DNA from: Chloroflexota bacterium
GTDB lineage: Bacteria; Chloroflexota; Limnocylindria; Limnocylindrales; CSP1-4
Assembly: GCA_021786915.1 (NCBI GenBank)
Contig: JAJYMP010000725.1
Span: forward strand, 1 to 5,129
Length of the DNA stretch: 5,129 nt
Direction: 5' to 3'
Of this stretch, positions 1 to 5,129 are shown one piece after another (the first letter of the stretch is position 1; each line of letters opens with the position of its first letter). The translations under genes were made by a program, and so were the position numbers. The notes beneath the pieces are model-generated. The model was not told the origin of the DNA. It was given only the letters and a program-made list of their open reading frames with translations, and ran no database searches.

Positions 1-26
1 AGCAGAATCTGCAGCAGCAGCCCATC

Positions 27-33
27 GGGAGGA
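27..33 (+). promoter_or_regulatory. Ribosome binding site of the DUF885 gene
   Basis: GGGAGGA lies five bases before the ATG at 39 and is a strong Shine-Dalgarno match. It decides the start of the first gene. The reading frame stays open to the left edge of the window, and no other ATG or GTG lies in frame until well inside the conserved domain, so this site is the main argument for starting at 39. Confidence 0.75.
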
Positions 34-38
34 CCGCG

Positions 39-1922
39 ATGACCACGTCTCCGAGCGAGCCCCGAGACGCCGGCCAGCCCCGCCCAGGCGATGGGCCCGG
101 TGATGGCCGCCGCGATGCCGGCGACCCCGCCGAAGGTCGCGGTCCGAGCGGCCCCCGCGATCCCGGTGGCGCCGTCGCCCGCCTGGACCAGCTGGCCGAC
201 GCCTACTGGACCGCGGCGCTGGAGGGCGAGCCGCTGCTCGCCACCGCGGTGGGCGACCGGCGCTTCGACGACCGCCTGTCCGACCCGACGCCCGAGGGCG
301 CCGCGGCGCAGCGCGCACGGCTGGCCGCGATCCTCGTCGAGGTGGACGCGATGGGCGAGGCCGACGACACGGCGGCCGGCGTCGCTGGCGACGACCTGGC
401 CGGGGCGACGCCCGGGCTGCCGCCCGCCCAGCGCGTCACCTGGAGCGTGCTGCGGGCGTGCCTCGACGCCGACATCGCGTCGCTCGACTCGGCGCTGCGC
501 GACTGGAACGTCGACTCGCTCGAGGGCGTGCCGGCCGGGCTCCTGATGATCCCAGACTTCCAGCGCGTCGAGACGCCGGCCGCCGGCGACAAGATGGCCG
601 CCCGCTGGCACGTGATGGCCGGGTATGTCGATGCGCACACCCAGACGCTCCGCCGCTCGCTGGCCGATGGCCGGGTCGCCGCGATGCCGACCGTGGCCCG
701 CAACATCGCGCTCATCGACGAACTGCTGGCCGAGCCCGTCGACCGGTGGCCCCTGGTGCAGACGCCGGTCGCCGGGGCAGCCGCAGCCGACGCCTGGACC
801 GCGACCGAGCGGGAGCGGTTCGCGGCCTCGCTCCACGCCGTGGTGGAGGGCGAGATCCGCCCGGCCTTCGCCCGCCTCCGTGCGTTCCTCGCCGACGAGG
901 TCAGGCCCGTCGCCCGCCCCGACACGGCGCCCGGCATGGGCCACGTGGACGGCGGCATCGACGGCTACCACAAGCTCATCCGCGTCCACACCTCACTGAA
1001 CCTGGCGCCCGAGGCGCTCCACCAGACGGGCCTGCTCGAGATCGACCGGATCGATGCCGAGATCGAGGTGCTGGCCGCGCGGGTCCTCGGCACGAGCGGG
1101 CTCGACGAGGCGATCGCGCGCCTGCGAGACGACCCGGCGCTGGGGTTCTCGACCCGCGAGGAGGTGCTCGCCAGCGGCGGCGAGGCGCTCGCGCGCGCCC
1201 AGGCGGCGACCCACGGGTTCTTCGGGCGGCTGCCCAAGGCGCCCTGCGAGGTGGTCGCGATGGGTCCGCACGAGGAGGAGCACGGGACCATCGCCTACTA
1301 CCGCGAGCCCGCCGCGGACGGCTCGCGACCCGGCCAGTTCTACCTCAACCTCGCCCACCCCGAGACGCGACGCCGCTACGAGGCCGAGGCGCTCGCGTAC
1401 CACGAGTCGGTGCCCGGCCACCACCTCCAGATCGCGATCGCCCAGGAGATCGAGGGGCTGCCCGCCTTCCGCCGCCACCTCGGCACCACGGCCTTCGTCG
1501 AGGGCTGGGGCCTGTACTCGGAGAGCCTGGCCAGCGGGATGGGGCTCTACTCGAGCGACCTCTCGCTGCTGGGCGTGCTCTCGTTCGACGCCTGGCGGGC
1601 ATCGCGCCTCGTCGTGGACACGGGGATGCACGCGCTGGGCTGGTCGAGGGAGCGCGCCGTCAGGTTCATGACCGCGCACACGGCTCTCGCCGCCAACAAC
1701 ATCGCCAACGAGATCGACCGTTACATCGGGATGCCCGGGCAGGCGCTCGCCTACAAGACCGGCCAGCTCGAGATGCTCCGGCTGCGAGCCGCGGCAGAGG
1801 CGCGCCTGGGCTCGCGGTTCGACATCCGGGGCTTCCACGACACGCTGCTCGGCTCCGGGGCGGTGCCGCTCGCGGTGATGGGCGGCCTGGTCGACGCCTG
1901 GGTGGGGTCGCGGCTGCGCTGA
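39..1922 (+). CDS. DUF885 family protein, putative zinc metallopeptidase
   Basis: This is a 627-residue protein of the DUF885 family, which is related to zinc metallopeptidases; the substrate is unknown. Residues 455-462 read HESVPGHH, the family's HE...H putative metal-binding signature, followed by LQ. About 30 residues on, VEGWGLYSE (E488) matches the usual position of a further acidic ligand. Residues 558-573, [16 protein letters not shown], are the other family hallmark. The conserved domain begins near residue 49 (LDQLADAYW) and runs to the C-terminus, so the domain is complete. There is no signal peptide or membrane segment, which suggests a cytoplasmic protein. Residues 2-46 are a low-complexity Gly/Pro/Asp/Arg tail with atypical codon use (see findings). 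The ATG at 39 is chosen because of its strong Shine-Dalgarno site and because no in-frame alternative precedes the domain. Family assignment is firm; peptidase activity is inferred from the family motif. Confidence 0.9.
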   Translation: MTTSPSEPRDAGQPRPGDGPGDGRRDAGDPAEGRGPSGPRDPGGAVARLDQLADAYWTAALEGEPLLATAVGDRRFDDRLSDPTPEGAAAQRARLAAILVEVDAMGEADDTAAGVAGDDLAGATPGLPPAQRVTWSVLRACLDADIASLDSALRDWNVDSLEGVPAGLLMIPDFQRVETPAAGDKMAARWHVMAGYVDAHTQTLRRSLADGRVAAMPTVARNIALIDELLAEPVDRWPLVQTPVAGAAAADAWTATERERFAASLHAVVEGEIRPAFARLRAFLADEVRPVARPDTAPGMGHVDGGIDGYHKLIRVHTSLNLAPEALHQTGLLEIDRIDAEIEVLAARVLGTSGLDEAIARLRDDPALGFSTREEVLASGGEALARAQAATHGFFGRLPKAPCEVVAMGPHEEEHGTIAYYREPAADGSRPGQFYLNLAHPETRRRYEAEALAYHESVPGHHLQIAIAQEIEGLPAFRRHLGTTAFVEGWGLYSESLASGMGLYSSDLSLLGVLSFDAWRASRLVVDTGMHALGWSRERAVRFMTAHTALAANNIANEIDRYIGMPGQALAYKTGQLEMLRLRAAAEARLGSRFDIRGFHDTLLGSGAVPLAVMGGLVDAWVGSRLR

Positions 1923-1949
1923 GGCCTCGCGCCACGCCGGACGACAGCC

Positions 1950-1968
1950 TGGTGGGCCTGGACCACCA
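1950..1968. repeat. Dyad copy 1
   Basis: TGGTG-ggcctggac-CACCA, followed by AA. The inner bases also pair partly (CC with GG), so this copy can form a hairpin. It begins 28 bases after the DUF885 stop codon. It resembles copy 2 beyond the half-sites: 14 of the 18 bases from GGTG to CACCA are shared. Confidence 0.65.
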
Positions 1969-2001
1969 AAGCGAGCCTCGACCGCCGTCCGGCCCGCAAG
2001 T

Positions 2002-2020
2002 CGGTGGGTCCCGATCACCA
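2002..2020. repeat. Dyad copy 2
   Basis: CGGTG-ggtcccgat-CACCA. This is the weakest copy: its outermost pair is C/A rather than T/A and it lacks flanking TT or AA. It lies exactly 52 bases after copy 1. Confidence 0.6.
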
Positions 2021-2060
2021 TCTCGCCCCTTTGGTGTCCAACGGTCACCAAAGGGCGGGG
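2021..2060 (+). repeat. Long inverted repeat / hairpin around dyad copy 3
   Basis: CCCTTTGGTG (2027-2036) and CACCAAAGGG (2046-2055) form a perfect ten-base-pair stem. Inside it, after a T/T mismatch, CC pairs with GG around an AAC loop. Outside it, with C2026 bulged, the pairing continues through G2025-C2056, C2024-G2057 and C2022-G2059 with G-T pairs between. In RNA this would be very stable and could end or slow transcription from the DUF885 gene. No T-run follows (the next bases are CACCAGCCCG), so a classical intrinsic terminator is not supported. Confidence 0.5.
2032..2050. repeat. Dyad copy 3
   Basis: TGGTG-tccaacggt-CACCA, flanked by CCCTT and AAGGG so that the perfect arms extend to ten bases on each side. 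It is the most symmetric copy, lies 30 bases after copy 2, and is the core of the longer hairpin at 2021-2060. Confidence 0.65.
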
Positions 2061-2083
2061 CACCAGCCCGAAACACGGCGATT

Positions 2084-2102
2084 TGGTGGCGCTGGCGCAC
2101 CA
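2084..2102. repeat. Dyad copy 4
   Basis: TGGTG-gcgctggcg-CACCA, preceded by TT. It lies 52 bases after copy 3, repeating the copy 1 to copy 2 distance. Its end is 127 bases before the ilvD start codon. Confidence 0.65.
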
Positions 2103-2182
2103 CGCGCAATGGCCAGGCCGCGGCGATCGTCCGGAGCAGCCCGGGGGCCGAACCTCGAGGCTCTGCTCGCCCGAACGCGGGG

Positions 2183-2188
2183 CATACT
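2183..2188 (+). promoter_or_regulatory. Possible -10 element for ilvD
   Basis: CATACT matches four of six bases of TATAAT and is the main A/T-containing patch in the last 120 bases before ilvD. It would place the transcript start about 35 bases before the ATG. No convincing -35 box lies 16-18 bases upstream, so this is a weak call. If correct, the dyad array lies wholly upstream of the transcript and acts as DNA. Confidence 0.25.
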
Positions 2189-2220
2189 TGGCCACGCAGC
2201 ACTTCCGCCCGACACGTCCC

Positions 2221-2225
2221 GAGGA
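2221..2225 (+). promoter_or_regulatory. Ribosome binding site of ilvD
   Basis: GAGGA lies four bases before the ATG at 2230. It supports this start over the in-frame upstream possibilities, whose residues (rich in Arg, Gly and Pro) do not resemble IlvD. Confidence 0.6.
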
Positions 2226-2229
2226 ACCC

Positions 2230-3978
2230 ATGGCCGCCGACCGCCCGCTCCCGTACGACCGACCCGCCGACCCGGGCAAGCGCCACAGCCACGCACTCAC
2301 CGACGGACCCGACCGCGCGGCCGCCCGCGCGATGCTCAAGGGCGTCGGGTTCACGGACGACGACCTCGCACGGCCGATCATCGGTGTCGCCACGACGTGG
2401 ATCGAGACGATGCCCTGCAACCTCAACCAGCGGCGTCTGGCCGACTTCGTCAAGGAGGGCGTCCGCGCTGCCGGCGGAACGCCGATGGAGTTCAACACGA
2501 TCTCCATCAGCGACGGCGTGTCCATGGGCACCGAGGGCATGAAGGCCAGCCTCGTCAGCCGCGAAGTGATCGCCGATTCGATCGAGCTCGTCGCCCGAGG
2601 CCACCTGTTCGACGGCCTCGTGTGCCTGGTGGGCTGCGACAAGACGATCCCCGCCGGCGCCATGGCCCTCGGCCGCCTCGACATCCCGGGCCTGGTCCTC
2701 TACAACGGCACGATCCTGCCGGGCACCTACAAGGGCAAGGACGCCGACATCGTCACGGTGTTCGAGGCGATCGGCGCCTACCGGGCCGGCACGATCACGC
2801 TCGAGGACCTCTACGAGGCGGAGAACGGCGCGTGTCCCGGCGCCGGTGCCTGCGGCGGCCAGTTCACGGCCAACACGATGTCGATGGTCCTCGAGTTCCT
2901 CGGCCTCAGCCCCGCCGGGCTCAACGGCATCCCGGCGGAGGCGCCCGAGAAGGACGCGGCGGCGCGCCGTGCGGGCGAGCTCGTCATGACGCTGGTCCAC
3001 CACGACATCCGACCGTCGTCGATCGTGACCAAGAACTCGCTCGAGAACGCGATCGCGGCCGTCGCGGCCACCGGCGGCTCGACCAACGCGGTCCTCCACC
3101 TCCCGGCCATCTCCGCCGACTTCGGCCTCTCGCTGACGCTCGACGATTTCGCCGCCGTAGCGGACCGCACCCCGCTGATCGCCGACATGCGGCCCGGCGG
3201 CCGGTACCTGGCGGCCGACATGTACAAGGCGGGCGGCGTCGCCATCGTCATGAAGGAGCTGCTCAAGAAGGACCTGCTCCACGGCCACGAGAAGACCGTG
3301 GACGGGCGCACGATCGCGAAGATCGCCGAGGACGCCGTGGCCACCGAGGGGCAGCCGGTCGTCAAGCCCATCGAGACGCCCATCAAGCCGTTCGGCGGGC
3401 TCACGATCCTGCGCGGGTCGCTCGCCCCCGAGGGATGCGTGGTCAAGCTGGCCGGCCACGAGCGCAAGGCGCACCGCGGGCCGGCGCGGGTGTTCGACAA
3501 CGAGAACGCCTGCTACGACGCGGTCCGCGACCGCAAGATCGCCAAGGGCGACGTGGTCGTGATCCGCTACGAGGGCCCGGTCGGCGGCCCCGGCATGCAG
3601 GAGATGCTCTCGGTCACGGCCGCCATCCAGGGCCAGGGGCTGGGCGGCGACATCCTGCTGCTCACGGACGGCCGTTTCTCCGGCGGCACCCACGGCCTGA
3701 TGATCGGCCACGTGGCGCCCGAGGCGGCCGTGGGAGGGCCGATCGCCCTCATCGAGGAGGGCGACACCATCTCGGTCGACGTCGACCGCAAGGAGCTCAA
3801 CCTCGAGGTGGACGAAGCGGTCCTGGCCGAGCGCCGGAGCCGCTGGACCCCGCCCGCCCCGCGGTACACCATCGGCGCGATGGCCAAGTACGCCGCGCTC
3901 GTGTCGTCCGCCTCGGAGGGTGCCGTCACCAACGGCGCGGCACTCCAGCGGGCGCTCCATGCGCGGACCAACGGCTGA
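2230..3978 (+). CDS. ilvD: Dihydroxy-acid dehydratase
   Basis: IlvD dehydrates 2,3-dihydroxyisovalerate and 2,3-dihydroxy-3-methylvalerate to the 2-keto acids that precede valine/leucine and isoleucine; it is a cytoplasmic iron-sulfur, Mg-dependent enzyme of the IlvD/Edd family. The 582 residues are within the family's usual length. Cluster cysteines by alignment to family motifs are C63 (MPCNLN), C136 (GCDKT) and C208 ([11 protein letters not shown]). Expected Mg ligands are D95 (ISDGVSMG), D137 and E458 (GMQEML), K138 is the lysine that is carboxylated in the family, and S484 in [10 protein letters not shown] is the catalytic base. GGSTNAVLH starts at 282, and the ending [14 protein letters not shown] is canonical. 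The start at 2230 is set by a Shine-Dalgarno site and the beginning of recognisable IlvD sequence. Other ilv genes are absent from the window. It probably leads a unit with the oxidoreductase and acetyltransferase genes downstream, and may be controlled by the dyad array upstream. Confidence 0.97.
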   Translation: MAADRPLPYDRPADPGKRHSHALTDGPDRAAARAMLKGVGFTDDDLARPIIGVATTWIETMPCNLNQRRLADFVKEGVRAAGGTPMEFNTISISDGVSMGTEGMKASLVSREVIADSIELVARGHLFDGLVCLVGCDKTIPAGAMALGRLDIPGLVLYNGTILPGTYKGKDADIVTVFEAIGAYRAGTITLEDLYEAENGACPGAGACGGQFTANTMSMVLEFLGLSPAGLNGIPAEAPEKDAAARRAGELVMTLVHHDIRPSSIVTKNSLENAIAAVAATGGSTNAVLHLPAISADFGLSLTLDDFAAVADRTPLIADMRPGGRYLAADMYKAGGVAIVMKELLKKDLLHGHEKTVDGRTIAKIAEDAVATEGQPVVKPIETPIKPFGGLTILRGSLAPEGCVVKLAGHERKAHRGPARVFDNENACYDAVRDRKIAKGDVVVIRYEGPVGGPGMQEMLSVTAAIQGQGLGGDILLLTDGRFSGGTHGLMIGHVAPEAAVGGPIALIEEGDTISVDVDRKELNLEVDEAVLAERRSRWTPPAPRYTIGAMAKYAALVSSASEGAVTNGAALQRALHARTNG

Positions 3979-4021
3979 CGCCAGCGAGCCGACGAAGCGA
4001 GCGCCCGCGCCAGGGCGGAAC

Positions 4022-4027
4022 GGAGGT
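4022..4027 (+). promoter_or_regulatory. Ribosome binding site of the oxidoreductase gene
   Basis: GGAGGT lies four bases before the ATG at 4032. This near-perfect Shine-Dalgarno site fixes the start. It also argues against reading the long open frame upstream, which overlaps ilvD, as part of this protein. Confidence 0.75.
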
Positions 4028-4031
4028 CGAG

Positions 4032-5009
4032 ATGCCATCGCACCCGACGCCCGGGCTCGCGCCCCGGAACATCACCCCGTTCCCGTCCCTGCCGGCGCGC
4101 CCCGGCCTGGTGGGCGTCCGCCTGTCGGCGACCGAGCAGACGGAGCTCGACTGGCACCGCATCGACGAGACGTGGACGGCGGCGGGCGAGGAGCACGTCG
4201 TCTCGGCCTGCTGGCTGTCCGACCACCTCTCCGACGCCTCCCGAGAGCGTCAGGGGCCGGCCTTCGAGGCGCTGACGCTGGCCGCGTCGCTCGCCCATCG
4301 CGTCGGCGGCAAGTGGATCGGGATCGCGGTCGCGTCCGCCACGTTCCGACACCCGGCGCTGCTTGCCAAGGCCGCGACCGTGCTCGACAACGTCACCGCC
4401 GGCCGGTTCATCCTGGGGCTCGGCGCGGGCTGGCACGAGGGCGAGCACGACGCGTTCGGCATCCCTCTGCCGCCGCCGCGCGAGCGCTTCGACCGGCTCC
4501 AGAGCCAGCTCCGCGTCCTGCGTGCGCTGTTCTCCGACCAGGCGCAGCGGAGCCCCGGCGTCACCCTCGACGATCCGTTCTACCCGCTGCACGAGGCGAC
4601 CAACGAGCCCGGCCCGGTGCGGCCCGGCGGGCCGCTGCTCTGGCTCGGCGTGGGCAAGCCGCGCGGCCTCCGCCTGATGACCCAGTACGCCTCGGGCTGG
4701 CCGATGCCGGGGAACCGGCCCGGCGATGTGGAGTTCTTCGCCCAGGCCCGTGACCGGATCCTGCGCGCCTTCGAGGCGGAGCGCCGCGACCCCTCAGGCT
4801 TCTCGTTCGCGGCGCAGCTCTCGTGCGGCACCACGCCGGCCCAGCGCAAGGCGGCCCTCGCCACGGCCCGCCGCTTCGTGGCCGCCGGAGCCACCCACGT
4901 GGTGCTCGGACTCCCGGCGTCGATCGCGCCGGACGGCATGATCGCCCTCGCGGACGAGGTAGCCGAGCCGCTGGTCGCAGGCGCGGATGCGGGGGCCGGC
5001 ACCGGATGA
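4032..5009 (+). CDS. Luciferase-like (LLM class) flavin/F420-dependent oxidoreductase
   Basis: A 325-residue protein of the bacterial luciferase-like TIM-barrel superfamily, whose members use FMN or coenzyme F420 for redox reactions on diverse small molecules; the substrate cannot be told from sequence. Recognisable segments in order are VGVRLS near residue 32 (first strand, after a short Pro-rich lead), WLSDHL (second strand region), ASATFRHPALLAK with H107, AGRFILGLGAGWHEGEH at about 123-139 (the family's most diagnostic block), PPPRERFDRL, LLWLGVGKPRGLRLM followed by YASGW, and GATHVVLGLPA near the C-terminus. The overall length fits the family. There is no signal peptide or membrane segment. 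It follows ilvD after 53 bases with no terminator and overlaps the next gene by four bases, so it is likely co-transcribed with both. F420 use is inferred from resemblance to actinobacterial and chloroflexotal members, not demonstrated. Confidence 0.9.
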   Translation: MPSHPTPGLAPRNITPFPSLPARPGLVGVRLSATEQTELDWHRIDETWTAAGEEHVVSACWLSDHLSDASRERQGPAFEALTLAASLAHRVGGKWIGIAVASATFRHPALLAKAATVLDNVTAGRFILGLGAGWHEGEHDAFGIPLPPPRERFDRLQSQLRVLRALFSDQAQRSPGVTLDDPFYPLHEATNEPGPVRPGGPLLWLGVGKPRGLRLMTQYASGWPMPGNRPGDVEFFAQARDRILRAFEAERRDPSGFSFAAQLSCGTTPAQRKAALATARRFVAAGATHVVLGLPASIAPDGMIALADEVAEPLVAGADAGAGTG

Positions 5010-5129
5010 GCGTCGAGGTGCGGGCCGTCGAAGCCGATGACCCCGCAGCCGTCGCAACGTACTGCACGATCCGCACCGCCGCGGACGCCGACGAGGCCGA
5101 GACGCCTGAGGGCGTCGCCTGGGAGGATG
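5006..5129 (+). CDS. Probable GNAT family N-acetyltransferase, 5' part only
   Basis: The first 41 codons of a gene that continues past the right edge. The start is VEVRAVEADDPAAVATYCTI, which has the usual GNAT beginning: a short beta strand (VEVRAV), an acidic turn (EADD), then a helix. The following ADADEAETPEGVAWED resembles the segment seen in GNAT proteins of high-GC bacteria where a Pro-Glu begins a second helix. The acetyl-CoA binding loop lies outside the window, so neither activity nor substrate can be assessed. The ATG overlaps the TGA of the oxidoreductase gene as ATGA, which implies translational coupling. No strong ribosome site precedes it, in keeping with coupling. Codon use matches the neighbours. 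That it is a gene is fairly secure; the family is a pattern-based guess. Confidence 0.6.
   Translation, partial: MSVEVRAVEADDPAAVATYCTIRTAADADEAETPEGVAWED

Larger units (their letters stand above)
1950..2102. promoter_or_regulatory. Four-copy dyad array, candidate operator cluster
   Basis: Four copies of GGTG-N9-CACC-A occur within 153 bases, centred at 1959, 2011, 2041 and 2093, giving centre-to-centre distances of 52, 30 and 52. Three copies extend to TGGTG-N9-CACCA and one begins CGGTG. The outer half-sites are invariant and the inner nine bases differ, which is typical of a protein recognising two half-sites. The distances approximate 5, 3 and 5 helical turns, so bound dimers would sit on roughly the same DNA face. 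Position upstream of ilvD and its companions suggests control of that unit, although the array also directly follows the DUF885 gene. The regulator is not encoded in the window and I do not recognise the motif. An RNA role (serial hairpins) is the alternative. Confidence 0.65.
1923..2229. other. Intergenic region upstream of ilvD (307 bases)
   Basis: No credible gene was found on either strand here: frames are open only because A+T is scarce, and none has both a ribosome site and a plausible product. The first 180 bases hold four GGTG-N9-CACC dyads (1950-2102) and a long hairpin around the third. The remaining 127 bases before ilvD lack further copies. They hold an 8-base palindrome CCTCGAGG (2153-2160), one A/T-containing patch that could be a -10 element (2183-2188), and the ilvD ribosome site. 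No T-run typical of an intrinsic terminator is present. Confidence 0.8.

Noticed and set aside
2..12. Small dyad GCAGA-A-TCTGC at the left edge
   Set aside because: It is only five base pairs with a one-base centre, occurs in one copy, and cannot be judged without the sequence to its left.
91..546. Alternative + strand gene starting at 91
   Set aside because: It has no ribosome site, yields an Ala/Pro/Arg-rich product without domain features, and is overlapped by the well-supported DUF885 frame. Its good third-position bias before about 176 is noted under findings.
1998..2060. T-box riboswitch ahead of ilvD (GGTGGGTCCCGA followed by CGCCCCTTTGG loosely recalls the T-box antiterminator region)
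   Set aside because: The conserved GGTGGNACCGCG core matches poorly, fewer than 80 intergenic bases remain for the specifier stem, and there is no terminator T-run. The resemblance is explained better by dyad copies 2 and 3.
1950..2102. CRISPR array, because similar short repeats recur at 30-52 base intervals
   Set aside because: The repeats are degenerate dyads with only the half-sites conserved, the intervals are unequal, only four copies exist, and no cas genes are nearby.
2153..2160. CCTCGAGG palindrome as an operator
   Set aside because: A single eight-base palindrome is expected by chance in GC-rich sequence, and there is no second copy or supporting context.
458..2542. Long + strand open frame running through the DUF885 gene into ilvD
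   Set aside because: It is Arg/Pro/Ala-rich with no domain signature and is out of frame with both genes whose motifs are clear.
2004..4031. Open frame continuous with the oxidoreductase gene across ilvD, as if the protein were a 1000-residue fusion
   Set aside because: The upstream two-thirds is the out-of-frame shadow of ilvD (Arg/Pro/Gly-rich). The oxidoreductase has its own strong ribosome site at 4022-4027 and a normal family length from 4032.
1666..4038. Very long open reading frames on the minus strand, including one of about 790 codons covering all of ilvD and one at 993-2684
   Set aside because: They lie antisense to genes with clear family motifs, and their products are low-complexity Arg/Gly/Ala/Asp-rich sequences without recognisable domains. 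Stop codons are rare on both strands at this GC content, so such frames are expected by chance.

Overview
The window is G+C-rich, with nearly every codon ending in G or C. It carries three complete genes and the start of a fourth, all on the + strand. Together the high GC, a luciferase-like (F420/FMN) oxidoreductase, a DUF885 protein and a GNAT acetyltransferase fit a soil or aquatic Actinomycetota or a Chloroflexota lineage such as Limnocylindria. That is an inference from gene content and composition; no rRNA or other marker gene is present to settle it.

Layout: (1) 39-1922, a DUF885-family putative metallopeptidase of 627 residues with an odd, low-complexity N-terminus. (2) 1923-2229, a 307-base intergenic region. 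(3) 2230-3978, ilvD, dihydroxy-acid dehydratase of the valine/isoleucine pathway, with all expected cluster, metal and catalytic residues. (4) 4032-5009, a luciferase-like-fold flavin/F420 oxidoreductase, 53 bases after ilvD and with a strong ribosome binding site. (5) 5006-5129, the first 41 codons of a probable GNAT acetyltransferase, overlapping the previous gene by ATGA and cut by the window edge. Genes 3-5 look like one transcription unit. The first gene is separated from them by the intergenic region and has no evident metabolic link to them.

The most interesting element is in the ilvD upstream region: four copies of the dyad GGTG-N9-CACC-A (mostly TGGTG-N9-CACCA), centred at 1959, 2011, 2041 and 2093. 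The spacing is symmetric, 52-30-52 bases, or about 5, 3 and 5 DNA turns. The half-sites are conserved while the inner nine bases vary, as expected of an operator array for a dimeric regulator binding cooperatively. I do not recognise the motif. Copy 3 also lies in a much longer hairpin, and the half-sites can pair in alternative ways, so an RNA role is possible. A second oddity is the first 46 codons of the DUF885 gene: their third-position bias is unlike the rest of the gene, and the antisense strand there reads as a hydrophobic, Gly/Ala-rich stretch.
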